The notes under the pieces are model-generated. The model worked only from the letters and a program-made list of their open reading frames with translations, was not told the DNA's origin and did no database searches. This document shows positions 55,535 to 64,000 of a stretch of DNA of 64,000 bases, one piece after another. Within the stretch, counting starts at the first letter, position 1. Every line of letters starts with the position of its first letter. A program made the translations under genes and the position numbers. The stretch covers positions 66,371,001-66,435,000 of the forward strand of contig NC_083698.1 of NCBI RefSeq assembly GCF_033118175.1, read 5' to 3'. The DNA comes from Dama dama (lineage: Eukaryota; Chordata; Mammalia; Artiodactyla; Cervidae).

Positions 55535-55990
55535 TGTTAGAATAACTTTGATGCAGGTAATAGAAAACCTGTCTCTACTAGATTAAACAGCAAACAAAAT
55601 GTAGTGTTTCCTGTAGTATTTCTCAAGATAGTAGGTGCTGAGGTTAATTAATTCATGTTTTAATATTGTCAAGGACTCAGATTGTTCTCATCTTTCCACT
55701 ACTCCATCTTCAGCTTACTGACCTTGTCCTTAGGTAGTTCTCCTCAGGGTCCCAAAGTGACTGCCATAGTTCCAGGCATCACTTGAAGACATGGTAAAGT
55801 CCAGCCCAAAAAAATGAGACTAGTCTTACTTTAAATTTCTTCTTACGAAGGAGTCAGTTATACCAGAAGACCCCTCAGAAGATCTTTCCTCCTATTTATT
55901 TGGCCAGAACAGGACCCCATGCCTCTCTCTACAGTTTCACTAGCAAAGAGATGGGATAATCATCACTGATAACAAATCAGGATTTATCTT
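55535..55990. repeat. ancient interspersed repeat (unnamed)
   Basis: 'gatgcaggtaatagaaaacc', 'gactgccatagttccaggca', 'ttggccagaacaggacccca', 'agagatgggataatcatcac' follow a common mammalian repeat containing a 'gttgcaagtaacagaaa' start. Name not recalled with confidence. It contains the likely donor of the 19-bp filler at 55121-55139. Confidence 0.5.
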
Positions 55991-56069
55991 TGAGTTATAT
56001 ATTGGTGGGGAGGGAGTGGGGGAAAGGCAAGAATTAAGACAGGCAATATCAAAACAAAAGCTGAATTTT

Positions 56070-56135
56070 AGTCAGTATCTCAGTCATCTATTCCTGCATA
56101 CAAACTATCACAAAGCTTACTGTCTTAAAAAATAT
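56070..56135 (-). repeat. MLT1-type LTR end scrap
   Basis: 'gtatctcagtcatctattcc', 'tgcatacaaactatcacaaa', 'gcttactgtcttaaaa' resemble the terminal part of an MLT1-like LTR. Confidence 0.5.
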
Positions 56136-56276
56136 ATATATTTTCCTGAAGACTCTGAGCTGGGGAGAAAGGAGTGATTCCCAGGAAAGAAGGGAAGATT
56201 ATTAGGTAGGTATTTAAAAGTATTTCTCTGCAACTTATTATGCTTTATGATTTGAAAATCAAGTATCCTTATGTTT

Positions 56277-56513
56277 AAATTATTCTTGTATGTGTGTGTG
56301 TCTGTGCTCAGTTGTGTCTGACTCTTTGCAACCCTATGAACTGTAGCCCACCAGGCTCCTCTGTCCACAGGATTTCCCAGGCAATAGTACTGGAGTAGGT
56401 TGCCATTTCCTTCTCCAGAGATCTTCCCAACCCAGGGATTTAACTCACCTCTCCTGCATCTTCCTATGGATTCTTTACCACTGAGCCATCTGGGAAGCCC
56501 CCAAATTATTCTT
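56277..56513 (-). mobile_element. Bov-tA SINE with perfect 11-bp TSD
   Basis: Reverse Bov-tA, body 56288-56502, with a (TG)n tail at its left edge and ending 'gagccatctgggaagccccc'. AAATTATTCTT occurs at 56277-56287 and 56503-56513. The 167-codon reverse frame at 56117-56620 is a read-through of this SINE, not a gene. Confidence 0.95.
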
Positions 56514-56937
56514 ATATTGGTCTTTTCCACAAAATATGGTATACATTTTGTATATTTGGAAAATATACACAAAAAAATTGTGTATATTGATTTAGTCAGT
56601 AGTAAGTTGGCTAAACTCAACCAGCAATTTTTTTAGAGAGTGGTAAAATCATTTTTACTCTTTTGCTTTGTTTTTTCTAAAAACTAGCTACATAATGGAC
56701 TCCACATCTTAAGTTTTCCTTTCAATGATAATGCTTAAATGAATGAAGTAATTTTTGCCCTAAATCTTTAGCTTGCAGACATCTAAGAATTAAGATCAGG
56801 AGGATAGCAAGTAATCCCTTTGATTTAGCAAATAAGAAATAAATATTTAACAAATAACAAATAATAGCAAATAACAAAAAATTATTTAGCAAATAATTTG
56901 ATAATGGAATTACTAACCATGGGAATATTACCCTTTT
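56514..56937. other. unique AT-rich sequence, nothing recognised
   Basis: Local 'caaataacaaataatagcaaa' low-complexity repetition near 56826-56900. Confidence 0.5.
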
Positions 56938-56985
56938 GAAAATCAGTAAATCAAAAAAAAAAAAAAAAGAAAGAAAATCAGTAAA
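56938..56985 (+). repeat. 13-bp duplicated target flanking a bare poly(A) tract
   Basis: GAAAATCAGTAAA occurs at 56938-56950 and 56973-56985. Between them lies only TC, an A16 run and GAAA. There is no identifiable element body. Confidence 0.88.
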
Positions 56986-59859
56986 CCACAGAAGCTTTTG
57001 AAGACATAATAATTAAGTAATCATTCCCCTCTTTTAATCAGGGCCGGTAGGAAAATTGTAACATACAGTCTTTGTTTTGTAATATCATGTTATCGTAAAT
57101 AGGCCTTCTAGTTCTCTTGTAACTTTTATATATCTGAGGCAAAAAAAAAAAGTTCTTAAGTGGTTGCTATAGTTAGATTTATATCATTTACTAAAATAAT
57201 ACATGGTATTCCTTTTGTAACTGTATCTTCCATCTTCTTATAAATGTATAACTGTCACTATAACAATACCCAGTCAGGTGATGAATGTTCATATATTAAT
57301 GTTACCTCTCTCCCTTTTTTGTGCCCAAGAAACCCATGGCAGTGCTTGAACAAAATTGAATGTATTTCAACATCATCTTTGTGAATCATAGACCATTAAA
57401 GCCAGAATCAGCCCCAGAATCAGCTCTCTCATTTGATGAGTAAAGAAAGAACTTAAAGAATTTTCTGGAAGTTTCCAGGCTAATTAGTGGTGGTGTGAGA
57501 TCTCATTATCTTGTTTTCTGGTTGACTGCTCTTTACACCACATAATACTATTAATGATTAACATTAAGGACAGAGCTAAGTTTAACCAGGTTATCAAGTC
57601 AGGTTCCTTAATGTGGAGTTGGTGGAGCCCACTCAGTCATGTTCCTGCAGGGGGCAGGGTTTCCATTCTGTCCTCAGGGGCAGAGAGCTTATCCTCTATC
57701 CTCCAGCCCATCACACCCAGAGAGCCCGCCTACCACTGTGTATACCATCAAGCCCCACTCACAGATACCATTTTGTTACATGTCCTAGCGGCCCAGGAAA
57801 AACCAGGGTACAAGGAACGTGCTTGATAAGGTGCTTCTGTCTTCCATGCTTGTTTTTTAGTTAGTGAGGAAAAGGGGAAAGGAAGAAGGCAATTGATAGT
57901 GTATTTCTTGCCATCTCCTCGCTATCACAGTGAATTTAAAGCCAAATTTTAAGATTAGAATCTGACAGCTCAATCATATAAGTAGGTTTTTTGTTCTCAA
58001 ATGCTAGTTGAATTTTCCCCCTTAAATAATTGTTTGGATTTAGAAATCCCAGGGTCTATATTTTTTCAATATGAAATTATTCCATTTGCTTCATTTATTT
58101 AAATCCACAACTCATCTGTTCAATTCGTACACTTATAAACAGGAGGAAGGAAAATGTACTCCAACTCTCTAATATTTTTTTAACAACTAAAGAACAGCTA
58201 AGAAAATGAAGCCTCTTCATTCCCCTCTTCCTCCACCTTCTCTTCCTCCTCTTCTTCCTTTTTGACCAACAACTGCTATAATCCACACTAATGAGGTAGA
58301 CTGTGCTAAGAATTTTCTTCACTTAACATTTCTCATTATTAATAAATTTTACACTGACAACTATAAAGTGAACACTTAGGATTTATGCACCTAACCTAAT
58401 TACATATGCTGCATGTATGCATTTCATTATTTACTTGACAGATTCATTCCTTGATATCATAAATAATTAAATAAGAATCAAATATTAACAATCAGATACA
58501 TATTAATTCTCCTCAAATCTGTAGAAACAAACTATATTTTTATCTTCAGTTCAACAAGCACTGATTAAAATGTCTTCATTAGGCAAATTTCATAAGCAAA
58601 GTTCTTGGTCTACATTTCTTACCGTCTCTAAAAATTAAACCTGGGTCAAATTATTCCAGAATTACTTCATGGAAAAAAATAAATATAGCAATATTTTTAA
58701 CAAGTCATGGGATTCATAATCTTTCTCAAGCACTGCTGCATCTTATATATGAAACATTAATCTTTGTGTTTGTTAGGAATTTTCAAATATAGTTTTTATT
58801 ATAAACGAGGAACCAGCACCATCTTGGTTCTTAGTAGCATGTTACCAGAGCTTCCTGTCTTATGAGTTGATGGGTTTAACCAAATAATAATTATATAACT
58901 AGTTTAAAGAATAATTTCTAGACATTGTGGGTAATGGTAAGACTACATTTACTGGGGCTGAAATTTTACCCTGAGATTAAAATGTATAGCTGTTACTTTT
59001 TCTGCTTTTAACAAGCTAGGTTTAAATTTTATTATTTGTGTATATCAACATCTTCATTGATCAATCTTTTCTCACATACTATCAAATTTGCTTTGGTAGA
59101 GCATACCATACAATTTCATCATTTAAAAAATGTTAAAGATTCATGGATAGCCACATTATTCATAATAGAAGATTAATGCCAGGCTGACAGGTTTTTGTAA
59201 AGATCTAACTCTTTTTTCCCAAGTGCATATACCATATCTGTGTGAAATGTACCTCTGATGTTGCATATTGATTACTCTCTTCTCTTCTCTTCTCAAGCTA
59301 AAGAGAGAATATTATGGAATGATTGTCAGGGTTAGTGTGTCTCTGACCTACACATGTACTATTAATAATTTATGAGCTGACTTGAAATACAGCATCAAGA
59401 AACCAACTGAGGACCACTGCCGCTGCCTGGAATGACATATACTCGGGGTTGACAGCATGTGCACCCAGATTTTGAGGTCCTGTTGTTAAAATATGTAGAG
59501 AGACACAAACGTTCTAAGTGCCAGAGCTAACTGAATGGAAGGAAGCCATGCTTCTTTGTTACAAATCTCTGGTAGCTATATTTATGTCTTTTCATCCTAT
59601 CCTTTCCATGCCATGAAATTTTCTTATTAAATTATTTAATCAGCTTGCCAAGTGAACTCATGGTGTCTATAAACATTAGAGTCTCCACTCAAGAAATATG
59701 GAGGTACAGAAAGCAGAAGCTCGGGTCTTCTTATTCTCCACATTCCTTCACATCCAGAGGTTGTCTGGGGTGGATCCTTCCAGACTGTGTTCTATGCTCA
59801 CACAAAGATAGTGGGGGTGGGGAGAGAGAGTCCCCTCTGCCCTCAAAAATGGTATCACA
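56986..59859. other. unique AT-rich sequence with a polypyrimidine tract
   Basis: No gene or repeat assigned. A 52-bp C/T-rich tract lies at 58212-58263 and a short (TTCTC)n at 59275-59296. Frames of 75-97 codons at 57554-57864, 58095-58322 and 59645-59938 show no domain. Confidence 0.5.
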
Positions 59860-60370
59860 CTCTACACACTGTTCTGCAGTTTGTTTTTTTCATACAACAT
59901 ATCTAAGACAGTTCCCAGATCAGCACATATGTTTGTAATTCTTTTTTTTTTTCACTTTTTTCTCATTTACTTTTTAATTGGAGGAACATTGCTTTACAAT
60001 GTTGTATTGGTTTCTGCTGAACAATAACGCAAATCAGCCATAATTATACACATATCCCCTCCCTCTTGGGCCTCCCTGCCTTCCCCCAGTCCCACTTCTC
60101 TTGGTCATCACAGAGCACCAGCCTGGGCTCCCTGTGTTATATAGCAACTTCTCACCAGCTGTAGTTCATTTTTTAAACAACAACATAGTGTTCCATTTTA
60201 TAGAATACCATGGCTCATTTATCCATCCCCTTATTAATAGATTGTTAAGCTGTCCCAGATTTTTCGCAATTGAAAAACAATGCCACATACACGGGAACAT
60301 ATATACTATGTACTTGCTTAACTATTTCGCTAAGACGGAGTTCCAGAAGTGAAATTGTTAGGTCAGTAAC
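59860..60370 (-). mobile_element. old L1M 3' UTR split by a younger L1
   Basis: The left half (59860-59941) contains 'gttctgcagtttgttttttt'. The right half (60160-60370) contains 'acatagtgttccattttata', 'catggctcatttatccatcc' and 'aaatgttaggtc'-like sequence. Both belong to one reverse-oriented L1M 3' UTR interrupted at 59942-60159. Confidence 0.7.
59942..60159 (-). mobile_element. younger L1 3' end nested in L1M
   Basis: Reverse L1 3' UTR with T run at its left, then 'ggaacattgctttacaatgt', 'tgtattggtttctgctgaac', 'aatcagccataattatacac', 'gagcaccagcctgggctccc'. The flanks TGTAATTC(T)n at 59934 and TGTAGTTCATTTT at 60160 look like a diverged TSD (about 12 of 14). Confidence 0.78.
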
Positions 60371-63300
60371 TAATCTTTTAAATCTCTTTAACCCATCAAT
60401 TAGGTAAGAATCAATAAGTATTACTATTTAGGATTTAAATATTATAACATTTCATTAATAGATTCGCTTGTAATATGTAAGTGTATTTTTTTAAAAACAT
60501 ACTTTTACAACTTTAAGAGTATGGAGTAATTTTGGAAAAAGATTATGTTTTAGTTACATTAATTTCATATGTGAGTAGCTTTCTGCAAAAGCAGACTAAA
60601 GTCAAAGTTGTTTCCAGTGTTTTAGCAATATGTCATCAAGTCACATGTCTGTGTATATTATTTTTAACATCAATGTCCAAAGCAGCCAGTGTTCATTTCA
60701 GCAATGCTATCCATAACTAAGGATGTTTATGGAGATTGACAACTGTTAAACCACTGAATGCTTTTCAAAATATATTAAAAAAATGTTATGTGTGAAAACA
60801 TTTCATCTAGGAAATCTAATTAAAAGCAAGGTTATATTTATTTGAAACCATCACAAGTAAGTAAACTTATAAAATTTCCTGCTTTTCACCTAAACTGTTT
60901 GAAGCCTTCTACAAACAACATCATGGTTACCTACTGTGTCAGGTTCTATTATATGAACTAGAATATGTTTTCAGAGAAGAAGCTTGCATCCGATGACAGA
61001 CGCTTCCTATCTGCTAGGACTCATATATAAAAATTGGAACACTGATCATTTCATGTAGAGATTTTCCATAGCGAGAAGATAAAGGGAAATCTTGTTATGC
61101 TAACTGACTTACTAGTCAAAAGTAGCCAGGACATTGAAACCTAGAAACTAGTTAATGGTTTGTAACAAGTCAGAAATAAAGATGTTCAACCAAGAAAAAT
61201 GACATTAAGCAGCACTGGCTACAAGAGAAAAGAGCAGCCTGTCAGAATCACACGAGGACTGTGGTGACAGGTAGACAATAAAATGGGATGACACTGGGTC
61301 CTCTCACCGGGGGTGTTTTCAACAGCTTTCTCTTGGGAGTTTCCATGCACTTCCTTTGTAGGAAACCTTCCCTTTAAAAATGGCAGCAGACCCCTTGGAG
61401 GTCTTATTAAAATTCTCCTTCGGTGTTATGAAGTGTGTTGTTTAAGGCAGATGGCAGTACCCGAACAGTTCATTCCTCATTGTATAAAGGAAAGTGAGGA
61501 AAACAGTCATACCAAGAAGGTAGCTTGTGGCTGACATATCCTAGTAATATTGCACGGTGGCCATCGTCAGAGAAGAAATGAATCAAAGGGGAAAATCAGT
61601 CCACAATCCCACCTAAGATGGCAGAAAGCATGAATCTAAACAGAAGCAATATGGTACATAATGAATATTTCATATTCAGATTGATACCCATTATATCTGC
61701 AAACAAATTTCATATACCAGTTAAACTTCCATAGCACCACTAGGATAAACATGGTTTTTTGTTTTAAGAGAAATTTCCTTTCATTCATTCTTCACTAGAA
61801 AACTGCAGCTAAAACAGTGTAACTCTTCCTACCTCATTATGGACTACAAAGGCTATGCCACGCAAGAACTGAAAGAAAGCAAAGAGCTTAACTATTGCCC
61901 AATGACTTCTTTAATACAAGTAATTTCAAGGAATCAATCTACTTTATCTGAAATAATGCTATCACTTTTTTACTTAACCCTGTTCTAATGTAAAGTTTCC
62001 CATATGTCTAAAGTATTATAATACTACTAAACTATTTCCAATAGAGTAATAGCTTCGAGAACACTCTTCTAAACCACTTCTCTCTTTTTTTATTCTATCC
62101 CAACATATTTTAAGTTATATGACAAAATGAACATTTCATAACCTTTTTCAGCTGAATTTTTTTTCTACTATGTCATTTCAACCAGTGGGAGATCTATATT
62201 TTCCATGCTGCAGTTCAACATCTAAAATTATTTCTGATATAGATTAGCTGTCCCTTCGTGAACCATGAAAGACAAAATCTAAGCCTCTTTAAGCCCGTCT
62301 TGTTTGACAGCATGCACGTATTTACATGAAATATAAAGCAAATATTTGTTCTTTTCATACAAGCTGTCAGCACAAACTTGCATTGTTTAGAAACCTGTTT
62401 AGACAAACAGAATTGGCATTTACCACATAACATATGGTAAAAGGTCAACAATAGGTAAAATCAAAGATTATCGAAAAAGAAAGAAAGCGTTGACATGCAT
62501 TTGTGGAACCAAAGTTGATCACATTATGCTGTAACTCCTATAGTACACTGACAATTAAAACTTCATTGTGTATTCATTGTTTGTTTAAGAAAATGTGAGG
62601 CTTAATTTTAGTTGCTTACTTATCAGAATGTTAACTTTTGGTTCACTGCAGGGATAGGTGTTAAGAAAACTGTTACCTGAAAAGTTCCCAATTAAAGTTG
62701 CTTTTCAGCTTTTTCTCCACAGAACTTTCTAATTGCTAATAGGAACATACTCTGGACATTTCTTGATATTACTGCCACCTAATCAGGGCCACTGAGCTAC
62801 CAACTCCAACTGCCCAGGACAGTCAGGTTCTTGCTTTAAGGAACTAGTGATTCCTGAGTGTGCAGGAGCAGTAGTTTACCAAAAAATCAAATTTGCTTTC
62901 CTCCTGCCTTTAGGATTTGCACTATCATGGCTTTCCTGGCAAATGCCTCCATCCCGGGGGCACATTTCATCTACCTCTAGACCTGCTCTGTTCTGAAACC
63001 ACAAGGACGGAACTTCTGCTTCCTGTGGACAGCGTCCCATCTGCTGAACACACATTTTAAATAAGTGAACTCTATTTCCAGGCAAATACCTATTGGTATT
63101 AACGAGAAAATAGCATCTCTACAAGATTTTCTGAAAAGAAATGCTGTCAGTGCCACTCATTCTAACTTCAAAGACAAGTCCCTGTAATTACTTTCTCCCC
63201 TTCATTTCCTTGTCTGGATAAAGCAACGAGATCAAGAGAACCTATCCATTTTCCCCAGATACCTTCCAAACTGTGCATCCGCTTTTGCAGGCTGGGATCA

Positions 63301-64000
63301 GAAATTTCATTATCTGTATTTGTATTAGTAATTCACTGCACAGAGAGAACAGGGGCAGAGGAGGAGAGCAAGCATGAAAGCAAACCTCAGACAGACAATT
63401 GTATATATGCAAATGCTTGCAAATTTCTGCCAGCATCTCCCTATCTATAACCAAGCAACATGGAAGCCTATTCATTCCTCAGTCTCTTCACTGCCAAACA
63501 TGGTTGTGGATTTGAAGGGGAAAATTCAGGAAACATTGAACTTTTAGCCACTGAGACTAAATCTAACTCAAAAACTACTACATAAAAGGCTAATGCATAA
63601 ATATAATCAATGATTTTCTAGAAAGACATGAGATATGCAACCTCCTGGCCACAGAGAGCAGAAAAACAAAGATGCCCTGGGAGGGGGCGGGAGAAGGGAT
63701 CTGGTGCAAGTGACTCTTCAGCCCAATTGTCAGAGGACTGAAGGGTTGCCTCCAGGCTTCATGTTGTGCATGTGCATAAGCTGCCCGGGCAAGAAGGGGT
63801 ATGGGAAACCAAAAAGAGGCACGAGGAAGAAAATGCCCCCAAATTCATAAATACAAAGTGTTCACTGTCAAATGAATATACATGGTGTTTGAAAATGACA
63901 GCAAAAATCATCATGTATTTTGTTTTGCCTTGAAATCAATTATTCTCACTGTTGGTAATAGAAAATTTCATGACTTCATTCTTAGATGTATACTCTACTC
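60371..64000. other. unique AT-rich sequence, no gene seen
   Basis: 3.6 kb with no transposon I recognise, the longest such stretch in the window together with 56986-59859. Frames of 62-83 codons (60101-60352, 60532-60720, 61313-61534, 62215-62451, 62876-63085, 63242-63475, 63635-63850) are scattered on both strands without domains. It could hold non-coding regulatory DNA, but I see nothing specific. Confidence 0.5.

Noticed and set aside
56117..56620. 167-codon reverse frame
   Set aside because: Its middle is the standard translation of a Bov-tA SINE (peptide like ...QYYCLGNPVDRGAWWATV...), with unrelated flanks. Not a gene.
1..64000. CRISPR array, prokaryotic defence system, phage or operon
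   Set aside because: The window is vertebrate nuclear DNA: no regularly spaced repeats, no operon structure and no ribosome-binding sites. Repeats present are SINE/LINE families.

Overview
This window is mammalian nuclear DNA from a ruminant, most likely a bovid such as cattle, sheep or goat. The evidence is the repeat content: many Bov-tA SINEs, a two-monomer BOV-A2 SINE, BovB (RTE) LINE copies and CHR-type SINEs, lying over older mammal-wide layers (MIR, L2, L1M, MaLR/MLT1-like LTRs, MER2 and hAT-type DNA transposons). BovB together with Bov-tA/BOV-A2 is a ruminant signature. CHR SINEs are shared across cetartiodactyls.

I find no intact protein-coding gene. Almost every open reading frame over 60 codons is a chance frame, a translated SINE, or a decayed piece of the BovB reverse transcriptase. 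The only gene-like signal is a CpG island at about 52.0-52.7 kb. It has a TATA-like element and an octamer motif, and consensus 5' splice donors follow on the + strand at about 52.83 and 52.88 kb. That looks like the promoter and first exon of a + strand transcript whose other exons lie outside the window or go unrecognised.

Layout: 0-13 kb is repeat-rich (L1M, LTR-like, a TSD-bounded L1 3' end, Bov-tA pairs, CHR, a MER2 element). 13-24 kb is mostly unique sequence with two possible conserved non-coding blocks and three short tandem duplications. 24-28 kb holds L1M, Bov-tA and a BovB stub. 28-37 kb is mainly unique, with an L1M piece at 31.2-31.9 kb. 37-47.6 kb carries two large 5'-truncated BovB copies in opposite orientations plus many SINEs. 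47.6-52 kb has L2, L1M, a CpG-rich degenerate repeat cluster and a hAT-like element. 52-54 kb has the CpG island, a tiny BovB stub and a Bov-tA. 54-56.5 kb has an L2 broken up by a microsatellite and a probable template-switch insertion. 56.5-64 kb is AT-rich unique sequence with one L1 nested in an older L1.

The most useful observations are the target-site duplications that define individual insertions, three places where a bare poly(A) tract is flanked by a duplicated target, and two BovB copies that share the same damaged catalytic box and the same in-frame stop. The last suggests a defective lineage copied in trans. There is also a short insertion whose filler matches sequence about 840 bp away. 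Family names come from memory of consensus sequences; no database search was run.
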